Part shown: piece by piece, positions 52,515 to 62,684 of the stretch
Layout: the number at the start of each line of letters is the position of its first letter
How positions within the stretch are numbered: position 1 is the first letter of the stretch
NCBI GenBank assembly: GCA_023374025.1
Contig: SIJG01000033.1
Span: 1,089,239 to 1,153,238 of the forward strand
DNA: 64,000 nt
From: Heterodera schachtii
Lineage: Eukaryota > Nematoda > Chromadorea > Rhabditida > Heteroderidae
Direction of reading: 5' to 3'
Made by a program: the position numbers and the translations under genes
Notes under the pieces: model-generated
Told to the model about the DNA's origin: nothing
What the model saw: only the letters and a program-made list of their open reading frames with translations
Databases searched by the model: none

Positions 52515-53404
52515 AATGACCGATTTTCCGGTCACGACAACAGCGAGACGTTGCTTGAAAATTATTATGAAGGCTCTAATTAAAAAATGCTAAACTAACA
52601 TTTACAATAAAGAAAATTTATATAATAATTAATAAAAGCAAAGCAATTTGTCAACGTTCACTCAGCATTCAAGTCCTTTGGCGCTACACGCGCTTGTTTC
52701 GATAACATTTATTTAAATATAGCAAAAAAAAAACAAACATAAATTATTTGTTAACACCTTTGTTATATCAATAAATGATTCAAAAACAGTTGAAAACATT
52801 AATTGATCAAAAATAATTTAAAAAATAACCAAGAATAACAAATTTAAGTAATATTGTTTAACTATAAATAAAACCACAACAAAAATAAATTAAAAATTCA
52901 AACAAATTTAATTAATGTACGAAGAACATTCAATGCAAATAGATGCAATGCTATGCAAGCAAATATTTTGGTTTTATTTAAACAAAAGCTTTCAGAATTG
53001 CCAAAAAATACCTTGCGGATAAATCAACAATTAAAGCAGAAAGAAAGGGTCTTGTCGAGTTAGAGCAAAAATTGTTAAGGGCAATAATCTGCAAGAGTCT
53101 AACAGAGGAAAATCAAGCAGAATGAAATACAAATTAAAAGAAACTGAATCTAAAAACCAAGTTTTTATTTAAAATTAATATGAAATTTTATTCGATAAAA
53201 ATCAATCATAATTGAAAACTAGTGATTAAAGATTAAATTTTAGTTAAATATTTGGAAATATAGAAAAAATTCAATAAAAGAAACAGACTTAATGCTGATC
53301 AAGAAATATCGTAATAATAAAAATGATGATAAAGAAAAGTTAATAAATATAATTATAATAAATTTAATAAATATACTTAATTAATAAAGCGAAATATGTA
53401 TGAA

Positions 53405-53587
53405 AAAGTCAAAAATATGTATTAAAAAAATGTGCATATGTAATATGTAGAAAAAGCCCAGAATATGTAAATAAAAGCCCAGACTTTTGTTCGCAAACAC
53501 AAAAAGAATTGTTAAATGTTTTTCCTACTAATTAGGCTATGGAGAATCCAGGAAAAAACATGTATTTACATAAAATTCCCAGTCCTA
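53405..53587 (-). mobile_element. Truncated relative of the 62685-63315 hAT-like element
   Basis: Read on the minus strand from 53587 it starts TAGGACTGGGAATTTTATG, then TTTTTTCCTGGATT. This parallels the start of the element at 62685 (TAGGGTGGGGAATTATATGG, then TTTTTTTCCTGGATT). It continues with TACATATT words where the other has TCCATATT. The far end is missing, so no target duplication can be tested. Confidence 0.65.
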
Positions 53588-54081
53588 TTTATTAATAAAA
53601 TATTCCCGAAATAGCAAGTCATATGGCTGAATAGTAATAATAATTTATGATTTTGTTAAATTCATAAATTCAAAAAACTCATTTATAATTTATCAAAATA
53701 AATTAAAAAACACAGCATTGGTCCTACTAGAGCGAGGAGTTTTTAGTGGCAAAAAATCCCAAAATAATTAACTAAGTGTCAAAAAAATGCCAAAAAAGTG
53801 ACGGTATCAATAAACAAAAATTTAAAAAAATTAAATTTCGATTGCAAAAAATAAAAAATTATTTAAATTATATTTCAATTGTAAACAATTAAGAGTTTTT
53901 TGAATAAGGACAAGTTTTAAAATAAAATTTTTTGTCAATAAATATTTTTTGTCAATAAATATTTTTTGGCAAAAAATTCTGCACCTATTTTTAACCTGTG
54001 CCTTTATAGCATTTCTTTCAAACAAAATTGTTTTTTTTAAATTACGAAAATTTTTGATGTTATGTTAACAATTTTGTTGAA

Positions 54082-54093
54082 GGGGGGGGGGGG
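54082..54093. repeat. G12 homopolymer tract
   Basis: Twelve G following GTTGAA. Possible G-quadruplex or sequencing-sensitive site. Confidence 0.85.
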
Positions 54094-55891
54094 AATAATC
54101 TAAGGGCGTTTTTCCCTCTTTTTTTTTTGAAATTTTGTACCAAAAATTACCAATTCATAGTATTTAGCAAATAAAAGATTTTTGACAAGGGTAATATTTC
54201 CGCAGTTTCATCAATTTAATTTTTTAGTTAAAAATATTCTTTGATCAAGCTTAATACTGCTCTGTTAGAAATTTTTAAAATAATACAAGATATACTAAAA
54301 AATAAAAAATTATAAAAAAGATAAATAATGCTTGAACTGTATGATTAACATCTAGTTACTGCATGATTTGACAAAAATTAACATATACTTATTTAATTCT
54401 TGCTATTTTCTACTGACTTGTATTTCAATCATTAAAAAATTGAAGGATCACGAAATAAAAAACACTTGACATGAAAAATCTTAAATCACCATATAAATTT
54501 TTGAACCGATCATCAACATCTCACAATGATCTAATAAACACAAAGAAAGCTTCTTAATTTTTTACAGTTAATCATACTTAAAGCAAAATAATAAAAAAAG
54601 ATATTAAGATAAAAGTTCTTCTATCCGTCAGTCGCGCTTCAATTGCCCTGGCCTTTGGGTCAGGATGGCCCTAATGATTAACAGATAAAAAAATAAACTT
54701 ATTAAATGTTATTTTTGATAATAAGTTATTTGAAAAGCTTGGAATGAAAATTAAGGGAGTTTTGAAACGAGAAAAGAAAAAAATAAACTAAAGCTGAAGT
54801 CAAATATTTATTAAAATATGCTACGAAAAAATGAGAAATTAAATAATAAAGTTATAAAATATTTGTTTTCTAGGTTTAAAAACAATTAAAAATATTAAAA
54901 TAATCTCTAAAAATATAAATAAATTTAAAAAAAAATGTTCATTATTTCTATAGATTTCAAAGAACAGTCGCAATTGGGAAAATAATAGAACAGACACAAT
55001 ACGATTATATAAAGTTTTAAAATGAATCTGTGATTTGTGGCATCTATTTAGACTGTGAAAATGTTATCACCATTGACGCACAACCCATGGAAGTGATATG
55101 AATAAATTAATTAGTGCTAAAGTAAAACAAAGTGACCAAGAAATGTATTACTGAAAAAGTATTAATATATAATTGGTATTAATAGTTTGATAGGTAACAT
55201 TTAAAAATTAATTTAATAAGCTTTAATGAATTACAATTATTTGATAAAAACAAATAGTTAAAGTGATTAAGTATACCAAATACTATTTTTAAATTACCTT
55301 TTTAATCAAAGGCAAACAATCAATATTAAGTCTTTGGCTGAATAAATAAAGTAATTAAAAATAGGCATAAAAACATCAATTTACCAGCAAAAAATTAGAA
55401 TCATCCAATTCCATTAACAAATATTTTTCTTTTTGAAAAAGATTTAAATTTTCTTTTAAAATATATTTTGGAAAATATCGGTCATAGGTCCCAAACTCAA
55501 AATTGCTCAAAAACGGTCAGAATCGATGTAAAAAGGTTCGAAATGGATTGGAAAAATATAATTAGGGGCGCGCTTGCCCTTTTTAAGCCAGAAAAGTGCC
55601 AGAATTGGAGTGCCAAAAGTCAGCTGGGACTCAATTGACCGAAAAAGCACTCAAAAAACATTTTTTCTAGTGTAATTTGCGGCGCTGATCACGAATATGA
55701 CATTTATTTTGCAAAATTCCGAACCCCGAACCCTAATTCGAACAAAATTTAAAATTTAAAAAGAAGGTCAAATAAAAAGATTGAATTTAGCTTATTGCGC
55801 TAAAAAACCGCCGCACACTCGACTACGGAGGCCAGTAGGTGGGGCGAGACTACGGGCTACGGAAGAAGTCCGCGCGTGATCAGCAGCAGGC

Positions 55892-55936
55892 GGTTGACTG
55901 ATTGGCGGGGGCCCTTCGGGCCCCCCTCAGTCAACC
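55892..55936. repeat. Strong GC hairpin in the left foldback arm
   Basis: GGTTGACTGA, then GGGGGCCC-TTC-GGGCCCCC, then TCAGTCAACC: two nested perfect stems. It is absent from the right arm, where the two sides are joined directly, so it is a nested insertion or was lost on the right. Confidence 0.85.
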
Positions 55937-55951
55937 CAGTCAACCGGGCTC

Positions 55952-56060
55952 CCGGTAAATTGGACACCGGAAAATTGGACACCAGAAAATTGGACACCGA
56001 AAATTAGACATTAGAAAATTGGACACAAATGGAAATTTGGACACCGGAAAATTGGACACT
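55952..56060. repeat. Minisatellite AAAATTGGACACCGG, left arm
   Basis: About seven units of 14-17 bases, some degenerate (GAAAATTAGACATTAG). It mirrors 56404-56540. Confidence 0.85.
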
Positions 56061-56403
56061 AGGCAAAAAAATTGATTTGGCTAAAAGATTTTATTTTAGT
56101 CTGCACGTACGTACGTTTTTTTTGAAGCGTAATAAAACGTAAATAAATAATGTTTTTATTATTGTAACATCAGCAAAAGACCATAACATTCACAAAGAAA
56201 AAGGTTTTCTTTTAGATAGGATTCCCATTTTGTGCAATTTTAGCACATTGACCAATCATCGCCCTTTTTCGTGCTTTTTTTTTGCACATTGATCTATCAT
56301 CTTACTTGTTGAATGCCTGATCTACTCTAAGTGCCTTAATTATTATCCATTTACCCTACACAAATTTATTTTTCAACCTAATTCCAGGATTTATTTTAGG
56401 AAT

Positions 56404-56540
56404 TTGGTGTCCAGTTTTCCGGTGTCCAATTTTCCTTTGGTGTCCAAAATTCCGGCGGTGTCCAGTTTTCCGCTTGGTGTCCAATTTTCTGGTGTCCATT
56501 TTTCCGGTGTCCAATTTTCTAGTGTCCAATTTACCGGTCC
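56404..56540. repeat. Minisatellite GGTGTCCAATTTTCC, right arm
   Basis: About nine units of 14-19 bases, the inverse of the array at 55952-56060. The overlapping open frames with repeated V-S-N-F-P or R-K-L-D-T words are produced by this repeat. Confidence 0.88.
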
Positions 56541-56849
56541 CCGTCAACCGCCTGTGGCGCTCGTCAGACGTCTTCTTCTGCCTCCGTCTCGCCCCACTAC
56601 TTGCTCCGTCTTCGCATGCTCCCTTTTGCGAAAACTTAAATTTAAATTTTGTTCGAATTAGGTTCGGAATTTTGCAAAATAAAGGTCTGATCAGCGCTGC
56701 AAATTACACTAGAAAAATTATTTAAAATGTCTTTTGAGTGCTTTTTTCGGTCAATTGAGTCCCAGCTGACTTTTGGCACTCCAATTCTGGCACTTTTCTG
56801 TTCTGACCGTTTTGAGCAATTTTGAGTTTGGGACCTATGACCGATATTT

Positions 56850-57735
56850 ACCTATATTTAATTCACTTAAAATCTCATAAAAATAAATAAATAAAGCTAT
56901 AAGAATACAAATAAATGTATTCCAAATTTCACACTTAAAATATAAAATAGATTAGAAAATGAATATGATTATTAAATTGGGCCTGACACATCGAATTGAT
57001 AAATTAATCTTGAAATTTTTTATATCTATCCATTATTGTTAAATATAAATTTTATAAATTATTAATTTGAATTAATGAGCAATTGATATCAAAAAATAAA
57101 AATTTTAATGGAAAACCCATTTTTCATGATAAGTGCGAAAAGTTGTAAGCCAAAATAATTTGCCGGTGCCAACATTAATTGAATTCGTAATTGTGATAAA
57201 CTCATAAGGGGACATAAAATTTTGCTTTCAGTAATTAATAGCTTTGAGAATTTTTGACAAAAAAGTGTTAAAGAATCACATTCTATTTTTTTTTATCCGG
57301 AGATGCAAATCGGCGCACCGCCGCTCCACCTAGCCAACCCTTACCAAAAATTGAAATATAAATTAATGATTTATAAAGTTAAAGTTCAAATTGATAAAAA
57401 ACAGAAACCAAATGACAAAATCCTAACCTAAATAAATTCAGGGATTTAAAATGTAAAACAATAATATTACAACTAAATATGACAAAGTGATGAAAAATTA
57501 AAAGGAAGGGATGGAAAAATTCGATCCGCCCGATCTCAAGTACTTGGCATTACGTTCTCCGGCTATAATCAGTTTAAGTTAATGAATAAATTTCAAAAAT
57601 TATTTCTAATGCCAATACAAAGAATAAAGAAAAATTCATTAAAATAATATTTTGAAACAAAAAATAAATTATGAATATTAACAAAGACAAAAAATACCAA
57701 AACTTCTTAATTTAAAAAAATAAGATAAAATTAAA
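56850..57735. other. A/T-rich spacer
   Basis: No gene seen. TTGGGCCTGACACATCGAA at about 56979 recurs as TTGGGCCGACACATCGAAA near 59359. A GC-rich patch at 57298-57335 (CGGCGCACCGCCGC) resembles a broken stem-loop family core. Confidence 0.45.
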
Positions 57736-58122
57736 TTGGCCCAAAAAGAAAATAAGAAAAATGGACGAATTTATGAAAACGGATTGCCAATATTCGAAAT
57801 TATATTATTGCTAAATGGCAGATATAAAGCAAATGACAAATTGATATTGCAGACAAAAAAATGTCTGCTCGAGCGCTGGAGAATGAATTTGGCCCAATAT
57901 TTTGGCATTACAAAAACAAAATTCATGACCCAATGGCGAAAAATGGTGAAAACGATAACCATTTGATGATGGAGCCGGACCCATGCGAAAATTTAAAGTT
58001 GATGAAATTTTTATGTTTCTGAAAAAAAATATTGCGATTTTGGTTAGGTTTTTGGATAATTTGGTACAAACTTCTGAACACTTTTATTTTGTCAGATTTG
58101 TACCATCTAATCTTTATTAAAA
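57736..58122 (+). pseudogene. Gene-like region with three overlapping short frames, no known family
   Basis: Base composition is closer to coding here than in the surroundings. Three + strand frames follow one another. 57736-57966 has 76 codons without ATG, contains EIILLLNGRYKAND and NLAQYFGITKTKF, and its second half could be a helix-turn-helix. 57861-58022 has 53 codons from an ATG and contains MSARALENEFGPIFWHYKN and MMEPDPCENL. About 57961-58122 contains MRKFKVDEIFMFLKKNIAIL and VRFLDNLVQTSEHFYFVRF, ending in TAA. The second and third frames look like one protein joined by a frameshift near 58000. TTGCAG at 57847-57852 would serve as a splice acceptor before the 57861 ATG. I do not recognise the protein. 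It could be a decayed transposon or host gene, or an exon. Confidence 0.35.
58062..58105. repeat. Inverted repeat TGGTACAAA...TTTGTACCA
   Basis: TGGTACAAACTTCTGA (58062-58077) pairs with TCAGATTTGTACCA (58092-58105) around a 14-base loop. It lies inside the gene-like region, so it could be chance or a small insertion. Confidence 0.55.
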
Positions 58123-58323
58123 TCTGATAAATCAGGAATATCGGTCGCACCCATTTAACGAATCCATAAGTTTTTGAAAATGGGGTTGGTCTTATTATTG
58201 ACTATTTCTCATTTTTCCATCTTATTGTTCACTATTTCCCTTTTTTCCAATCTGCATTCTTCTCAACTTTGTGGCTTTCGGCTCATTTTTGTTTTTAAGA
58301 GCAGGTTTGGCTAAATTTTCAAA

Positions 58324-58545
58324 ATGAGGTTTTGGTGCTTTGTGTGGTGGTTTTTGCAATTCCTGATATATTTTGTGCGTTTTTGGAGAAAACACCCAAA
58401 AAAGGTTTATTATTTCGTCGAAATTGAATTATTGGGCCATATAAATTCAACTATGATTTCTCATGCTCAAAATTTTATTAAAATGTTAATTTCTGGTAAA
58501 AAAAAAGCTGAAGATGATGATAATCATCGAAAATATAAACATTAA
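58324..58545 (+). CDS. Possible small hydrophobic-start protein, unknown
   Basis: Seventy-three codons from an ATG. Residues 1-20 are strongly hydrophobic and tryptophan-rich (MRFWCFVWWFLQFLIYFVRF), as in a signal or membrane anchor, followed by a charged part and a hydrophilic tail (KKKAEDDDNHRKYKH). AATAAA occurs 28 bases after the stop. Upstream at 58190-58255 is a tandem pair of TTATTG(TTC/A)CTATTTC words. No family is recognised. In this AT-rich DNA a few frames of this size are expected by chance, so it may not be a gene. Confidence 0.2.
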   Translation: MRFWCFVWWFLQFLIYFVRFWRKHPKKVYYFVEIELLGHINSTMISHAQNFIKMLISGKKKAEDDDNHRKYKH

Positions 58546-58703
58546 AACTTTCACTCTTATTTTTTGCTTATTGAATAAATTTCTTTAAAAGAAATTTTTT
58601 TGAAAATTTAGTTGGCAATTCTGCATTTGTGCGTGTTTTGAGGGGCCAGGCCTTTTTTTCTGCAGTTTTTTTGATGAGAAAGGCACGAAAAACTTTTTTT
58701 TTA

Positions 58704-58748
58704 TTCCGAAAATCGATCATTCTAGCGACACATTCGTCGCTCGGAATA
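58704..58748. repeat. Stem-loop ATTCCGA...AGCGA-TCGCT...CGGAAT
   Basis: The inner stem AGCGA/TCGCT encloses CACATTCG, and the outer stem ATTCCG/CGGAAT is separated by an unpaired segment. It lies just left of the Merlin-like element. Confidence 0.45.
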
Positions 58749-58765
58749 ACTACCTATTCGGACTT

Positions 58766-58979
58766 GGTTCTTTTCCGTTTGGGGGCCCCAAGATTTATTT
58801 AAATTAAAAAACGTCAACAAAAAGCGCGATGAATATTCAAAAACAGCGCTTCAGCTATTTGGGAGTCATAAAAGCAACAATTTGGGCCAAAATATAATCG
58901 AATGGATTCGCATGGCGCGCGAGTTTTGGTGACGTTTTTAATTTAAATAAATGTTGGGGCCCCCAAACGGAAAAGTACC
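58766..58979. mobile_element. Merlin-like (or hAT-like) MITE, perfect 8-bp target duplication
   Basis: TCGGACTT at 58758-58765 and 58980-58987 flanks 214 bases whose ends are inverted copies for about 50 bases: left GGTTCTTTTCCGTTTGGGGG, right read inward GGTACTTTTCCGTTTGGGGG, continuing through CCCCAA(G/C)ATTTATTTAAAT to ACGTC. Ends starting GG with 8- to 9-bp duplications are known for Merlin elements; hAT also makes 8-bp duplications but usually starts (C/T)A. The centre is a short unique loop. It does not code. Confidence 0.88.
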
Positions 58980-58987
58980 TCGGACTT

Positions 58988-61918
58988 TTCGTATCAAAAT
59001 ATTTACACGAAAAATAAACTACAAATTGAACTTCCAAAGACACCAATTCTATGTTTTTTGAAAATGTGCTTAAAAAGAAAAAATCGCTTTAAAAATTGAA
59101 ATTTCAATGTGAAAATTATTTTTTGCAATTCTTACAAAAAAATATGAAATACATCCTGAACTAGTGATTAAACTATCTTTTTGTTCAATTTCCCTGAAAA
59201 ATGTTATGCTATATTATAAAATATTTTAGGCAACTTTAATTATGTTCTTGATCATATTTCGAGATTTTGGGTAAGTTTTTTGGGTTCATTTGTAACTGAT
59301 TTCCACAAAAATAAATTAAATAAAATTTAACTGAAAATTTAGCGAATAAATAAAAAAATTGGGCCGACACATCGAAATTAGTACAAATCTGATAAATTTA
59401 GGAAATTTTCATTTATTTGTTGTAAGAATTGTGTTTATTTTATGCTTTTTTTGCTTCTTCGATTTTGATTTAATTTCTCTATTTCTTTGCCTTGCCCCAT
59501 TACTCTCTTATTTTTTCAAACATTTCTTTGTGAATCAATAGAAAACGACGCGAACACATAGCACAGTTTCACTGGCACACCTCTAATGATGTGGTCATTC
59601 ATTCCTTTTCCTTCCTTTCTCCTCCCAATGCCATTTTCAGCAATAATTTTCCTTTTTTGCATTCATCAAAAAAATCATTTTTACTATTTATTTCCGAATA
59701 GATTACACAAATATTAATTCATTTCACATTAACAGGTGGCCATACATACTTTTTCACAATGTTGCATAATTTTAAAAGTTAATTTCAAAAAAATTTTCCG
59801 CATTACCTTTAGCCATTTTGAAAAATGGAAAATTTAATTCGACCGATTCATCAACAAATTTTTTATTATAAAAGAATTTAAAATTTAAAAGAAAATTGCA
59901 TTGCTAGCAAATCCATGAAACTAATTAATGAAAAACCAATCATGCAATATTCATAAAGAATCTGCGCCAAAAAACCAATTCATTCTTTAATACAAACGTT
60001 TTAACCATAAAATTTAATGATGTAAAAACATAATTAAAAATTCATAAATTTACTTAAAGCAATCATGACTGGTATTTAAAATAACTGCTAATTATATTAT
60101 AAAATAACTAATTTTTTTGCAGAAAATTTACAAATATTGCTACCACAAAAACATAAAGAAGAGATTTGTGGTTCTCAAAGCATTAATAAATGGGCAGAAC
60201 TATAAAAAAATTAAATAAAAAATTATTTTAATCCCAAAGTTTTATTTGTTTTGAAATAAAAAAATTTATAATTTATTGAATAAATAATTAAAAACGATTT
60301 AATGGAAAATGATTCGAGATTAATTTCAATCAAGCAAGAAAGAAATAAATAAAAAAAAATCATATTAAATAAAGCAAAGTCGAAATTATATGCACATAAT
60401 TAAATAAATTAATGTAATAAAAAGAAATTTTTTTGATAAAATCAAAAATAGTTATAAATTGTTTTAAAAAATTTACTGAAACAAATAAAAATTATCACTT
60501 TTAAAAATTTATAATCTTAAAATATATTTAGAAAAATACGTTTGTTTCAGTATACATTTATAGTACTTATTGGAGGATTTCAAAAAATGAAAATAAAAAT
60601 AGTTAAATAAATTAAAATAATTTATTAAAAAAACTAAAACATCCAATGTTAGAAAAATGGTAATAAAAATAAATAAAAATACTAAATAAACGAATAAAAA
60701 AAAAATAAATATTATTAAATTGTAAATATTAAAAATGAAAAACATATATAAAATATCAATAAAAAAATAAATCTAAAAATTTGAATTCCTAAAATTATCA
60801 TCAGTTTATGAACAACAAAATAGCAATTTATAAAAACTGAAAAAATAAATCATTAGCGTATCAACACTCATAAAAAATATTTTTGATGAAAGATAAATCA
60901 TTATTTAAAAATATTTAATATTTGTTCAATCAGAATTAAGACATACCAAATGCACACAAACTAATTAAAATTGAGAATGAATAATATAACATAGGGCATT
61001 AATCACACTATCTTTTTTAGCTGAATATTTAACAGTCGCATTAATTCAGGAGCGCGATCGCAAATATATTTTTCACCTCCCATTGTCGATTTTAACAACT
61101 TTGGAAAGGAAATAAGCAAATCCTAATTTTTTTTTGTGCATTCTGGATCAAAAAACTTGACAATGTTTTTTAAGAGTATATTTAAGAAATCAGAACAAAT
61201 TTTGGTAAGAAACTTTATATAAATTTAATGACAGTTGAATAAAATGCAAACTTAAATTAACATATTTCCTTCTTTATTTGAATACATAATTAATTAACTT
61301 TGGTTTATTTTTTAAAATATTATTGAGAATGAATTTTTAAATTATAATATTTTATAATAGTTGAGAAAATAAAGAAATAAAGAGATTAATGATAACATTA
61401 ATATAAATTAAAAAAAATCATTAAAATTTTGTCATAATTAGAACAATAAGAAATATTGTTTATAAATTTAAAAGCATAATTAAGAACAATAAGAAATATT
61501 CGGTTATAAATTAAGAAAATCTTTTAAGTGATGAGAAATGCCGAAAATTTTTACTGGTTTAAATTTAAATAAAATATACAAGTTTTAATTTTGCATTAAT
61601 TAATAAAATTAAACAAAAATGTTGTAATAAATTTTAAAAAATTTGAAAATATAAAAAATAAAGAAAAGGAAAAATTATATTTGCGGAAAGTATAAAAAAG
61701 TTAAATAAGCAAGAATTGCAATATAGCATTAAGTGTGATGTATTTCAAATTAAATTGAAATTAAATTAAAAAATTTTATATCTTCTACATAAAAATATTT
61801 GTATAGATCGTCTTAAATTGAATAAAACATTTAAACTTATCGAATTAATGTTATATAAATTTAAAAGTATTTAAATAAACATAGTTTTTATTACATGTGA
61901 ATAAGTAAACCAAAAAAT
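58988..61918. other. A/T-rich spacer without recognisable genes
   Basis: Up to about 59800 the composition is more balanced, with T-rich patches (a 60-codon frame at 59359-59541 is hydrophobic and unconvincing). After that it is the usual A-rich spacer (line 61381-61440: 32 A, 21 T). 61570-61633 resembles 63567-63626, and 60600-60645 resembles 63718-63763, so units repeat here. Confidence 0.5.
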
Positions 61919-62180
61919 GAGTTGCAATATGAGGTTGATCGGGTCATGATCATCGGAAAAACAACTGCAAGAACCAATTCATGGAAAATATTATTTGAAA
62001 AAATTAAAATTATTTTTTATTTTGGTGTTTTGTGAAATAAAAATTTAATTAATAAATTAAAGGTATTCTGGAAAGGATTTCCGTATAGCGATGACACATG
62101 AGAACCAGAGAACACTTGGAAAGAGACAAAATGTTTTGGAGGAGTTCAAAAAACGAAAGAAAAAAGTGAAAAATAACATA
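61919..62180 (+). pseudogene. Chromodomain pseudogene, two halves split by an A/T-rich insert
   Basis: The first half (61919-61984) reads ELQYEVDRVMIIGKTTARTN, fitting the start of a chromodomain (Y-E-V-D-R-V). After about 75 A/T-rich bases ending in TTAAAG, the second half (62060-62128) reads KVFWKGFPYSDDT-stop-EPENTWKET. This is the canonical W-K-G-F...T-W-E-P-E-N core, with the second tryptophan changed to TGA at 62099. A one-base shift near 62129 then gives NVLEEFKKRKKKVKN, which matches the C-terminal helix and basic tail. Chromodomains bind methylated histone tails; they occur in HP1-type proteins and in integrases of Ty3/gypsy chromoviruses. The insert could be an intron (AG at its end, no clear GT donor) or decay. 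No full gene surrounds it. Confidence 0.8.
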
Positions 62181-62194
62181 ATTAATTATTTATT

Positions 62195-62334
62195 TGAATG
62201 CAAATATTCCGCGTAAAGGAATGTTAACAACAAAATCAGTGGGTGCATCTGGTACTCGATTGCATGAAAGGAAACAGGACATGCAGAACAAAATTTCCTT
62301 CACTGACACATGGAGACTGAATTTAAAATTTTAA
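62195..62334 (+). other. Open + strand stretch after the chromodomain relic
   Basis: An open stretch without ATG reads NIPRKGMLTTKSVGASGTRL and then HERKQDMQNKISFTDTWRLN before a stop. It may be the next part of the same decayed protein. The words GTG(G/A)GTGCATCTGG also occur near 6343-6357. No family recognised. Confidence 0.25.
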
Positions 62335-62684
62335 CGAAAACTGAATATTAAATGATATTTTACTAACGATCAATTAGCCAATCCAAGCCTTTTCGCCAAA
62401 ACATATTGATTAATAGAAATTATGTGAAACTAAAAACGATCATTAATTTGTAATGAAAACATTTATTTTCTATCAATTTATTATTAAGAGGACGTCCTCT
62501 TGACCCACTTCTAAAAATAAAAATTTTAAAATAAGACAATTTAACCTTCTCGCATTTCAATTACTTATTTTTAATCAAAAACCGAATAGATCTCAATGAA
62601 TGCACCAACACATGGATCAAGAAGAAGAGTGGATCGCTCCGAGAAGGACTTGAACGATTGCTTTTCATGTCAGTCATTTATAAG

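Larger units (their letters stand above)
52530..55472. other. A/T-rich spacer without a clear gene
   Basis: It contains a truncated hAT relative (53405-53587), a G12 run (54082-54093) and a 47-codon + strand frame at 52982-53125 without ATG (contains RKGLVELEQKLLRAI), which may be another chromodomain relic. No complete gene. Confidence 0.5.
55473..56849. mobile_element. Large foldback transposon with long mirrored arms
   Basis: The arms run inward from AAATATCGGTCATAGGTCCC at 55473 and its inverse ending at 56849. They stay in register through GTGCCAGAATTGGAGTGCCA, CAGCTGGGACTCAATTGA, TTTTGCAAAATTCCGAAC, GGGGCGAGAC, GGCGGTTGAC and a GGACACC minisatellite, so about 500-600 bases on each side are inverted copies. 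The left arm has a 68-base segment (about 55522-55590) and a hairpin (55892-55936) that the right arm lacks. About 340 bases of unique spacer lie between. No transposase is visible and no clear target duplication was found. The class is unknown. Frames at 56404-56725 are read-through of the minisatellite. Confidence 0.88.

Noticed and set aside
56356..56725. Frames with V-S-N-F-P or R-K-L-D-T repeats
   Set aside because: Produced by the GGTGTCC minisatellite of the foldback arm.
60509..60745. 78-codon hydrophobic minus-strand frame resembling a membrane protein
   Set aside because: Low-complexity T-rich reading of an A-rich spacer.
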